Positions 1-5,553 of a DNA stretch of 14,380 nt are shown piece after piece. The notes under the pieces are model-generated. The model saw only the letters and a list, made by a program, of their open reading frames with translations, was not told where the DNA came from and made no database searches. Where the stretch lies: NCBI GenBank assembly GCA_964545475.1, contig CAZJGG010000070.1, forward strand, positions 1 to 14,380, read 5' to 3'. Source of the stretch: CAZJGG01 sp964545475. GTDB taxonomy: Bacteria > Bacillota > Clostridia > Lachnospirales > JAISER01. Every line of letters starts with the position of its first letter. Position 1 is the first letter of the stretch. The position numbers and the translations under genes are program-made.

Positions 1-8
1 CCGCAATT

Positions 9-28
9 AAGCCGCTAAAGCGGCTTTT
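9..28 (+). terminator. Intrinsic terminator-like hairpin of an upstream gene
   Basis: Stem AAGCCGC (9-15) pairs with GCGGCTT (20-26) around loop TAAA and is followed by only two further T before CG, so the U-tract is short. A second hairpin, TTCGAC/GTCGAA (27-41), follows at once. It probably ends a gene lying before the window. Its outline (AAGCC, CCGC, GCGG, GGCTT) recurs in the hairpins at 2797-2830 and 3325-3368. Confidence 0.5.
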
Positions 29-64
29 CGACTTCGTCGAACTCACGTTAAATAATGTCTGTTT

Positions 65-99
65 AAGACGTACTCAAAAAAAGTACGTCTTATTTTTTT
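65..99 (+). terminator. Strong rho-independent terminator
   Basis: A perfect 10-bp stem, AAGACGTACT (65-74) with AGTACGTCTT (82-91), encloses an A-rich 7-nt loop and is followed by A then seven T (93-99). This is the canonical plus-strand intrinsic terminator layout. It isolates the upstream unit from the ORF at 167. Confidence 0.85.
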
Positions 100-166
100 G
101 CGAAGTATTAACCATATTGCAATGACAAGCATAAAATAATAAAGAAACTAAAGGCAGGTGTAAATA

Positions 167-448
167 ATGGGAATATTTGATAACCAAATAATGTCTTTGT
201 TATCCTTGGATTTGTTCAGGCAGGCCTGCATGCCAACAGGTGACAGCAGCAGCGGGTTAACCTTTTACAGATACAACGCATTAATTTCATATTTGACTAA
301 ATGCGGCATCCCATACGATGCAACATATAATCCCGGAAATAGAAAAGATACCCCGGCAGTTCAATTGGTAATTTATATAAACCCAAATACAAAAATACTA
401 TTAGACTTTAACTTTGGAAGCGGAGAATCGGCATACAGCTCTCAATGA
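167..448 (+). CDS. Unrecognised 93-residue protein
   Basis: The ORF starts with ATG after an imperfect Shine-Dalgarno (AGGCAGG, about 154-160). I do not recognise the family. The product has no signal peptide and no membrane segment. It begins with a short amphipathic stretch (MGIFDNQIMSLLSLDLFRQ), and its second half reads like a small alpha/beta domain with strands around residues 64-82 (VQLVIYINPN, KILLDFNF). It ends 37 bp before the M15 peptidase gene, on the same strand and in an area without a terminator, so the two are probably co-transcribed. With a phage-lysin-like neighbour it may be a phage remnant. That it is translated at all is inference from position, ribosome binding site and composition. 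Confidence 0.5.
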   Translation: MGIFDNQIMSLLSLDLFRQACMPTGDSSSGLTFYRYNALISYLTKCGIPYDATYNPGNRKDTPAVQLVIYINPNTKILLDFNFGSGESAYSSQ

Positions 449-472
449 CATTAAATACACGTCCTTCTTGAA

Positions 473-478
473 AGGAGG
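473..478 (+). promoter_or_regulatory. Shine-Dalgarno fixing the start of the M15 peptidase
   Basis: AGGAGG lies 7 nt before the ATG at 486. The same frame is open upstream to an ATG at 414, but that codon has no such site and would overlap the preceding ORF. The start at 486 is therefore preferred. Confidence 0.85.
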
Positions 479-485
479 TGACAGC

Positions 486-1124
486 ATGATAGCATCAAGA
501 AATATTGAGGATTTGTTTCCGCCTGTAAAACGCGCTGCCTTAGAGCTTATAAGGCGTATGAAAGAAAAGGGATACGATATTGGAATAAGCTCCACTTACA
601 GAGATTATGAAAGTCAAAACGCAATATACAGCCAAGGGCGCACAATGCCTGGAAAAATTGTTACAAATGCAAAAGCTGGTAATAGTATGCACAATTACCG
701 CCTTGCTTTTGACATCTTTTACAATAAAAAAGGTGATGAATATAATGATAACGTTTTAAAGCTTGCCGGAAAAACAGGAGTCGAAATGGGGCTCGAATGG
801 GGAGGCAATTTTAAATCAATTGTGGATACCCCTCATTTTCAATGGACAGACGGACTTATTTTAGCGGATCTTAAAGCCGGTAAAATGCCTGTGGATAAAA
901 AACTTAAATGGGAGATGGAACAAATGGATAAGCCTTTAAACCAAAATCAGGCGCAGCCTGTTCAGATAGATAATATTCAATTAGAAATTGATGGGAAAAT
1001 TTATAATGTTAACAGAATTTTATATAACGGAATAAACTATATCGAACTTAGAGGCTTCGTACAAGCCGGTTACAATGTAGGATATATCGAAGCTCAGAAG
1101 CTACCAACTATTTCTAAAAATTAA
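486..1124 (+). CDS. M15-family (LAS) peptidoglycan peptidase, endolysin-like
   Basis: Predicted 212-residue zinc peptidase related to D-Ala-D-Ala carboxypeptidases and L-Ala-D-Glu endopeptidases (VanY/CwlK/phage endolysin type), which cut peptide stems in cell-wall peptidoglycan. Visible motifs are SSTYRDYESQNAIY (35-48), SMHNYRLAFD (67-76) and DTPHFQW (114-120). By family knowledge H69, D76 and H117 would bind zinc and D114 would be the base. The position usually held by Gly in the SxHxxGxAxD motif is Arg72 (CGC). Residues 150-212 (IDNIQLEIDGKIYNVNRILY onward) resemble a short copper-amine-oxidase-N-like tail of the kind found on some clostridial lysins. There is no signal peptide, so export would need a holin or lysis. 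It sits 37 bp after an unknown small ORF and 138 bp before the propeller gene. The class is clear; whether it is active or domesticated is not. Confidence 0.85.
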   Translation: MIASRNIEDLFPPVKRAALELIRRMKEKGYDIGISSTYRDYESQNAIYSQGRTMPGKIVTNAKAGNSMHNYRLAFDIFYNKKGDEYNDNVLKLAGKTGVEMGLEWGGNFKSIVDTPHFQWTDGLILADLKAGKMPVDKKLKWEMEQMDKPLNQNQAQPVQIDNIQLEIDGKIYNVNRILYNGINYIELRGFVQAGYNVGYIEAQKLPTISKN

Positions 1125-1139
1125 TAAATATCTTCTATT

Positions 1140-1165
1140 CCAACGGCAATTAATTTTGCCGTTGG
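1140..1165 (+). other. Perfect hairpin without U-tract
   Basis: CCAACGGCAA (1140-1149) pairs with TTGCCGTTGG (1156-1165) around TTAATT, a perfect 10-bp stem 16 bp after the peptidase stop. No T-run follows on either strand, so it is not a standard terminator. It may act as an mRNA 3' stabiliser or attenuate read-through to the next gene. Confidence 0.5.
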
Positions 1166-1248
1166 AAACTTAGAGCATGGCGTACCAAATTTACATATTA
1201 CAAAAGAGGCTACTCTAAAAGAAAATATTATTATATTGGATAATAAAA

Positions 1249-1254
1249 AGGAGG
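1249..1254 (+). promoter_or_regulatory. Shine-Dalgarno selecting a TTG start
   Basis: AGGAGG ends 8 nt before the TTG at 1263. The frame is open further upstream (another TTG at 1236, no ATG), but that codon has no ribosome binding site and the Shine-Dalgarno would then lie inside the gene. The first ATG in frame is more than 25 codons in and would remove the first strand-like motif. Confidence 0.8.
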
Positions 1255-1262
1255 ATAAGCTT

Positions 1263-2783
1263 TTGAAATTTGAAAATTTGACCCCAATTAATGGGTTTGA
1301 TCGCAATAATTTGAATAATGCTAGGCAAAATAACTATGCGTGGTCTATGGATGAACTTTATAATTTTATTTATGTAGGCACTGGTAGAAATATTCTTCTA
1401 AACATTATAAAAGCAATTGAACCAAAAACTAATATCCCTGACCTAATTAAACCAGACCCTATTGATAATCAGCCTGAAATTTGGAGGTATGCAAAAGATA
1501 AAAGCTTAGAATGGGAGCGTGTTTATAAGGCTTCTATTGGATCTGGCATGACAGGATTTAGGTTTTTGATTAATCATGTTCCTTTTGGGGGAAGCCCATG
1601 CTTATTTGCCGCAAGTTTTGGAGATAGCGCAAAAGTATTAAAAACAACAAACGGCGTTAATTGGTTTATGGTACCGGGCAAACTTGAGGGAACTTCATCT
1701 AGGGCAATGATTTCCCATTTGGGCAAATTATATGTAGCAACAGTCGACGAGGCTAATTTAAGTGATGTTCCGTTTTTGTATAGCAGCGTAGACCCTGAGT
1801 TTTATCCTTGGGAACTTGTAATAGACCCAAACAAGCCGGAATTTGATCCCAACAGAAATCCAAAAGGCGCAATAAGTAATATGGCGGTTTTTAACAATAG
1901 AATTTATGTTGCCACAAGCAGTTCAGAAGGAGCGGCGGTTTGGAGAACAAATGGCAGAGAGCCTAAAATGAACGACTGGACATTGATTGTTGACAAAGGC
2001 TTTGGAGACCCAGCAAACAAATACACACTAAGCATTGGTGTATTTAAAAATTATCTATATGTAAGCGGAACAAAACAATTGCCATTGGCTTGGCTTATTC
2101 CTATGGGTTGTGACATTATAAGAATAGATAAGAATGATAAATGGAACTTGGTTGTTGGTGGAAATCCATTATTGCCTTTAGAATCCACGAATTCTATCAG
2201 ACGGAGAAGTCTTTCTGGGCTTGGTTCTGGTTTTAACAATCCGTTTAATGTTTATGCTTGGCAAATACAGGAATATAAGGGCAAGCTGTTAATAAGCACT
2301 TTTGATGATTCTAGCAATATGGAAGTAATACTCACTACACTTTTAGCAAACAGGGAAGCACTATATCAATTGATTGGCAGCGTGGTTACTAACATATTAA
2401 TAGAGATATATAAGGGTGTAGTAGAAATTTTAAGAGCAATACGTTATCCGATAGGGTTTGATTTGTATATTTCTGACGATGGGGTTAACTTCAGCTCAGT
2501 ATTTTTAAATGGACTTAACAATCCAAATAACTACGGAGGAAGAATGCTCTTTGTAGATGACTCCAATAATTTATTTTTAGGAACGGCAAACCCGTTCCAA
2601 GGTTGTGAGGTTTACAAGTTACTTGGTTTAAATGACTCATTAGAAAAACCGTGTTATGAAGACCATTATCGAAACCTTTGGAAAGCAAGAAAAATATTAG
2701 TTGATAAATACAGCGTTATTGAGGAACATGCTCAAACTATTTTGAGTTTTATGCCGGATATTGGATATAAAAATTTTATTTAA
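1263..2783 (+). CDS. Leaderless beta-propeller-like protein
   Basis: A 506-residue protein of unknown function, read from a TTG start with an ideal ribosome binding site. It carries recurrent blade-like strands of the pattern hydrophobic-Y-V-(G/A)-T: FIYVGTG (35-41), LFAASF (114-119), LYVATV (156-161), IYVATS (214-219), LYVSGT (265-270), LLISTF (342-347) and LFLGTANPFQGCEVYKL (438-453), interleaved with W-rich segments. This suggests a six- to eight-bladed propeller. A stretch at about 353-393 (ILTTLLANREALYQLIGSVV onward) looks helical and interrupts the propeller. There is no signal peptide or membrane anchor. The final 40 residues are helical and charged. It lies 138 bp after the M15 peptidase on the same strand and ends just before a strong terminator. 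The fold is inference from repeat pattern, and no ligand or enzymatic residue can be assigned. Confidence 0.7.
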   Translation: MKFENLTPINGFDRNNLNNARQNNYAWSMDELYNFIYVGTGRNILLNIIKAIEPKTNIPDLIKPDPIDNQPEIWRYAKDKSLEWERVYKASIGSGMTGFRFLINHVPFGGSPCLFAASFGDSAKVLKTTNGVNWFMVPGKLEGTSSRAMISHLGKLYVATVDEANLSDVPFLYSSVDPEFYPWELVIDPNKPEFDPNRNPKGAISNMAVFNNRIYVATSSSEGAAVWRTNGREPKMNDWTLIVDKGFGDPANKYTLSIGVFKNYLYVSGTKQLPLAWLIPMGCDIIRIDKNDKWNLVVGGNPLLPLESTNSIRRRSLSGLGSGFNNPFNVYAWQIQEYKGKLLISTFDDSSNMEVILTTLLANREALYQLIGSVVTNILIEIYKGVVEILRAIRYPIGFDLYISDDGVNFSSVFLNGLNNPNNYGGRMLFVDDSNNLFLGTANPFQGCEVYKLLGLNDSLEKPCYEDHYRNLWKARKILVDKYSVIEEHAQTILSFMPDIGYKNFI

Positions 2784-2796
2784 CGTTGGTTCAACA

Positions 2797-2830
2797 AAGC
2801 CAAAAAACCGCTATTGCGGATTTTCGGCTT
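2797..2830 (+). terminator. Nested hairpin downstream of the propeller gene
   Basis: The outer stem AAGCC/GGCTT (2797-2801, 2826-2830) encloses four A-T pairs and an inner stem CCGC/GCGG (2808-2811, 2816-2819). The outline is that of the hairpin at 3325-3368, but with two mismatches. It stands 13 bp after the stop codon and probably acts together with the stronger terminator that follows. Confidence 0.5.
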
Positions 2831-2831
2831 A

Positions 2832-2867
2832 GGCTGTCGACAATCTCTGTTGACAGCCAGTTTTTTT
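2832..2867 (+). terminator. Strong intrinsic terminator of the propeller gene
   Basis: GGCTGTCGACA (2832-2842) pairs with TGTTGACAGCC (2848-2858), one pair being G-U, around ATCTC. AG and seven T (2861-2867) follow. The stem is related, in inverted orientation, to the GCAGGCTGG units at 3154-3194 and 3278-3318. Confidence 0.85.
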
Positions 2868-2918
2868 GTTAGAATGGTTCATTTTTATGCGCATTGTCAT
2901 TTGGAACTAGGAACGCAT
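2853..2918 (+). repeat. Long direct repeat, copy 1
   Basis: This 66-bp segment runs from the 3' arm of the terminator through its T-tract and TTAGAATGGTTC to a GGAACGCAT palindrome arm. It is nearly identical (three differences) to 3199-3265, so the repeat cluster grew by segmental duplication that included a terminator arm. Confidence 0.9.
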
Positions 2919-2930
2919 ACAATGCGTTCC
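2910..2930. repeat. GGAACGCAT palindrome, copy 1
   Basis: GGAACGCAT (2910-2918), loop ACA, ATGCGTTCC (2922-2930). First of five copies in about 370 bp. Confidence 0.85.
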
Positions 2931-2940
2931 CTACAAATCT

Positions 2941-3153
2941 GATTTTAAAATGGCATAAAGAAACAATAGAATGTCATATTGTGGGGAACGAATTGAATGC
3001 GTTCCCCACAAATCTGGTTTAAAAGGCCTTAAAGAAACAATAGAAGCCATATTGTGGGGAACGCATTGAATGCATTTCCCACAAATCTGATTTTAAAAGG
3101 CCATAAAGAAACAATATAATGCCATATTGTAGGGAACGCATTGAATGCGTTCC
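2941..3153 (+). repeat. Tandem array of 73-75 bp units, each with a palindrome
   Basis: There are three consecutive units: 2941-3015, 3016-3088 and a shortened third at 3089-3153. Each begins GRTTTWAAAWGGC, continues TAAAGAAACAATA, and ends in a palindrome built on GGAACG/CGTTCC; the first two then close with ACAAATCT. Palindromes are at 2979-3011 (12-bp arms beginning TTGTGGGGAACG), 3052-3085 (imperfect) and 3133-3153 (GGAACGCAT, loop TGA, ATGCGTTCC). Unit differences are mostly single substitutions. The units abut with no unique spacers. No ORF of note runs through the array. Confidence 0.9.
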
Positions 3154-3194
3154 GCAGGCTGGCAACAGCCTTTGCCGACAGCCTAAGGCAATTT
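3154..3194. repeat. GCAGGCTGG hairpin unit, copy 1
   Basis: AGGCTG (3156-3161) and CAGCCT (3166-3171) pair around GCAA, a GNRA-type tetraloop. A second stem, TTGCC (3172-3176) with GGCAA (3187-3191), follows directly. The unit recurs at 3278-3318. Confidence 0.8.
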
Positions 3195-3198
3195 ATTA

Positions 3199-3265
3199 AC
3201 AGCCAATTTTTTTGTTAGAATGGTTCATTTTTATGCGCATTGTCATTTGGAATTAGGGAACGCAT
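3199..3265 (+). repeat. Long direct repeat, copy 2
   Basis: Second copy of the 2853-2918 segment, with a T7 run and the palindrome start. Here the terminator 5' arm is missing, so the T-run probably no longer terminates efficiently. The copy runs into the fifth palindrome. Confidence 0.9.
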
Positions 3266-3277
3266 TGAATGCGTTCC
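3257..3277. repeat. GGAACGCAT palindrome, copy 5
   Basis: GGAACGCAT (3257-3265), loop TGA, ATGCGTTCC (3269-3277), preceded by ATTAG and followed by GCAGG as in the copy at 3133-3153. Confidence 0.85.
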
Positions 3278-3318
3278 GCAGGCTGGCAACAGCCTTTGCC
3301 GGCAACCTAAGGTCATTT
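3278..3318. repeat. GCAGGCTGG hairpin unit, copy 2
   Basis: This near copy of 3154-3194 has the same AGGCTG, GCAA, CAGCCT hairpin (3280-3295) but a weaker second stem. It is the last repeat before the terminator shared with the protease gene. Confidence 0.8.
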
Positions 3319-3324
3319 GTCTAC

Positions 3325-3368
3325 AAATCAAGCCGAAAAACCGCTTTTGCGGCTTTTCGGCTTGATTT
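3325..3368 (-). terminator. Long hairpin at the end of the S41 protease gene
   Basis: The lower stem has 15 pairs: 3325-3339 (beginning AAATCAAGCCG) with 3354-3368. After one A-C mismatch, CCGC/GCGG closes a TTTT loop. It starts 5 bp beyond the stop codon of the minus-strand gene. There is no long U-tract outside the stem, but A/T-rich arms would let it work in both directions, limiting read-through from the repeat cluster. Confidence 0.65.
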
Positions 3369-3373
3369 AGGTA

Positions 3374-4567
3374 TTATTCTATTTTTTCTTTTATAACTTC
3401 AATAGCTTTTTTAAGCTGGTCGTCTTCTTCAACTTCTAAGTTAGGAATTTTTATAGTTTTTTCTTTGTCAAGCTCTACCAAATAATCCGGAGTTAATCCT
3501 TCACCGTTTATACAAACGCCGTTTGGTGTGTAATATTTTGCAACGGTTACTTTAATTGCGCTGCCGTCTGAAAGTTCAAACAGGTTTTGAACAAGACCTT
3601 TACCATAAGTTTGAGTTCCAACAAGTTCACCTATTTTCATATCCTGCACTGCACCGGATAAAACTTCCGAAGCGCTGGCGCTGTTTTTGTTAACAACCAT
3701 TACAAGAGGGATGTTTATACGCTTGTCGTTTGAATAAATATATTCTTTATGCCCGGATTTATCCTCTGTGTAAACGATAAAGCCTTTAGGAACAAGCTCA
3801 TCTGCAATTTTGCAAACGATATCCAAAAGCCCACCGGGGTTATTACGAACGTCTATAATAAGCCCCTTCATATTTTTTTGCTGCAAATCATTATATGCAA
3901 TCATAAACTGATCATATGTTACACGTTCAAAACCCATTATATTTATATAACCAATATCACCTTCCAGCATTTTATGGGATATTGTAGGAACGTTTATATC
4001 TTCCCTCATAACATCCACATCAAATGTTTTGTTTTCAAGTTCTCTTAAAATTGTAAGATTAACTTTTGTTCCGGGGCGGCCTTTAAGCATAGTCACTGCA
4101 TCTTCATAAGTTTCGCCGTAAACGTTAAGTCCGTTTACTTTAACAATTTTATCTTCGGCTTGAAGCCCGGCTCTTTCGCTTGGAGAATCGCCAAACACGG
4201 TTACAATCTTAATTCGGTTATCGTCGTTGTCTACGCTGATTCTAATGCCGATTCCAGCGTATTTGCCGTTTGTCTGCTCGTAAAAATTCTTTAATGTGTC
4301 TTTGTCCATATAATTTGTATACGGGTCTCCAACACCGTACACAAAGCCGGCATACATGCTTTCAACAAGTTGGGTTTTGTCATAATCGTCCACGTAGTTT
4401 TTATCTAAAACGGACATGATTTCCTCAAGTTTTCTATCCGGCGCAATAGTAGCGTTATTATGCCGTAAATAAGCCCTGTAAAAGCCTGTAAATAAGAAGT
4501 ACAGCACAATGGCAACCGCTATACCGCTTATAGCCCCTTTTAAAAAGTTTTTTGTATGATTTTCCAT
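3374..4567 (-). CDS. ctpA: C-terminal processing peptidase (S41, CtpA/Prc type)
   Basis: A 397-residue membrane-anchored serine protease that acts outside the membrane and cleaves at the C-termini of protein substrates. There is an N-terminal anchor at about residues 10-31 (FLKGAISGIAVAIVLYFLF), a helical N-region, a PDZ domain around 98-182 (YAGIGIRIS, GLQAEDKIVKVNG) and the S41 core at about 195-370. The catalytic Ser is S298 in NKNSASASE, Lys is K323 in TYGKGLVQ, and Gln Q327 follows; the 25-residue Ser-Lys spacing matches E. coli Prc. The length is normal for Firmicutes CtpA. I start at ATG 4567 rather than the in-frame GTG at 4576 because GGGGAG then lies 8 nt upstream. It is monocistronic, with a terminator at 3325-3368. 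A possible promoter (TTGTCA, 17 bp, TAATAA on the minus strand) lies within about 65 bp upstream. The peptidoglycan-binding domain seen in some homologues is absent. Confidence 0.93.
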   Translation of the reverse strand: MENHTKNFLKGAISGIAVAIVLYFLFTGFYRAYLRHNNATIAPDRKLEEIMSVLDKNYVDDYDKTQLVESMYAGFVYGVGDPYTNYMDKDTLKNFYEQTNGKYAGIGIRISVDNDDNRIKIVTVFGDSPSERAGLQAEDKIVKVNGLNVYGETYEDAVTMLKGRPGTKVNLTILRELENKTFDVDVMREDINVPTISHKMLEGDIGYINIMGFERVTYDQFMIAYNDLQQKNMKGLIIDVRNNPGGLLDIVCKIADELVPKGFIVYTEDKSGHKEYIYSNDKRINIPLVMVVNKNSASASEVLSGAVQDMKIGELVGTQTYGKGLVQNLFELSDGSAIKVTVAKYYTPNGVCINGEGLTPDYLVELDKEKTIKIPNLEVEEDDQLKKAIEVIKEKIE

Positions 4568-4575
4568 GCAATGCA

Positions 4576-4581
4576 CTCCCC
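4576..4581 (-). promoter_or_regulatory. Shine-Dalgarno deciding the ctpA start
   Basis: On the minus strand GGGGAG lies 8 nt before ATG 4567. It overlaps the alternative GTG at 4576, which would therefore have no ribosome binding site of its own. Confidence 0.65.
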
Positions 4582-4855
4582 ATAAAATCTTTATAACTCA
4601 TTTTATTACCGCTTAAAAATGATTATGACAAATTATATTAGTATATTCATTGATTAATTACTGCACAAATTTCAATTTATTTTAATTAGTTATTATTTTT
4701 GTACAAATTACCCTTTTTTACTATAAATTCTAGTATTAACACAGTGGTATTAATTATAACATTATTGAAGCGCTAAACCTCTAATGGTATAGAACACGTA
4801 CTGCTTTGTGGTATTGAAAATGGGTTTTTTATGATGGGAATTTTGTCCATTTTGT

Positions 4856-5458
4856 TTATATATCTTCTCCTAAATGCAGATAGTCATTAAATGTATGCAG
4901 GAAAAATCTATCGTTATTATGTTTTAAGATGCTAATACTACAATGTTCGGGGGGATAACCAAAATAAAACCTACTTACTTGGGGAATGTTTAATGCCCCA
5001 CAAATTAAAGAACGTATGGTTCCTCCATGTGCGACAATTGCTACATTATCTAATCCAGAATTAACAATTTCATAAAGAGTTTTTTTAGCTCTGTTCCAAA
5101 CATCTTCTCCACATTCTCCATTTGGATATGATATATCTACCTCATGCTTTTCAAATTGAATTTTGAAGTCTGGGTATGTATCAAAAACATAATCCCAGCC
5201 TTTGCTATCACATTCACCCATGTTTATCTCTTTTAGATTACTACGGATTTTTATTTCTACATTAAGGTATTTGTTAATTTCTTCGGCGGTTTGAACTGCT
5301 CGCAACATGTCACTAGAATAAATAACCTCTATACCGTCATTGATTAGACGTTTGCCAAGTAAATCGGCTTGTTTTATACCCTTTTCTGTAAGTTTTATCC
5401 TTGATACATCGCCTACATATTCTGCCTTTTCCCCATGTCTTATTAAGTAAATATTCAA
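4856..5458 (-). CDS. Histidine phosphatase (phosphoglycerate mutase-like) family protein
   Basis: A 200-residue cytosolic enzyme of the histidine phosphatase superfamily. RHGE (7-10) holds the nucleophile H8 and R7. LRAVQTAEE (52-60) gives R53. LKEINMGE (75-82) supplies the acid residue, probably E77. AHGG (143-146) holds the second His, H144. The set is complete, so an active phosphatase or mutase is expected. Family members include cofactor-dependent phosphoglycerate mutase, CobC and broad phosphatases; about 200 residues and the lack of mutase-specific insertions favour a phosphatase, substrate unknown. The start is TTG, only seven codons before RHG, so no later start is possible. It lies 95 bp downstream of the GldG-like gene on the same strand with no clear terminator between, so read-through is possible. 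The 279 bp downstream, before ctpA, hold no gene or strong hairpin that I can see. Confidence 0.9.
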   Translation of the reverse strand: MNIYLIRHGEKAEYVGDVSRIKLTEKGIKQADLLGKRLINDGIEVIYSSDMLRAVQTAEEINKYLNVEIKIRSNLKEINMGECDSKGWDYVFDTYPDFKIQFEKHEVDISYPNGECGEDVWNRAKKTLYEIVNSGLDNVAIVAHGGTIRSLICGALNIPQVSRFYFGYPPEHCSISILKHNNDRFFLHTFNDYLHLGEDI

Positions 5459-5466
5459 ATAAATTC

Positions 5467-5472
5467 CCTCCT
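5467..5472 (-). promoter_or_regulatory. Shine-Dalgarno for a TTG start
   Basis: AGGAGG on the minus strand lies exactly 8 nt before TTG 5458. The RHGE motif at codons 7-10 excludes a downstream start. Confidence 0.85.
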
Positions 5473-5553
5473 CATATTTTAATGATTACTTTATCCATCT
5501 TTTAAATTGGGAATAGTATCACATGCACACATAATATAAGGATTTCCTATTTC

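Noticed and set aside
414..485. Upstream extension of the M15 peptidase to ATG 414
   Set aside because: It overlaps the preceding ORF, lacks a ribosome binding site, and the AGGAGG at 473 fits ATG 486.
1125..1262. Open frame upstream of the propeller start (reads ...NLEHGVPNLHITKEATLKE)
   Set aside because: It has no ATG or GTG start, contains the 10-bp hairpin, and the Shine-Dalgarno at 1249 points to TTG 1263. It could be a gene remnant but chance cannot be excluded over 45 codons.
2941..3153. Possible CRISPR array
   Set aside because: Units of 73-75 bp abut without unique spacers and no cas genes are present; this is a tandem palindromic repeat.
4577..4855. Possible gene or terminator between ctpA and the histidine phosphatase gene
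   Set aside because: AT-rich stretch with only short, imperfect repeats (GTGGTATT twice); no coding frame or stable hairpin found.
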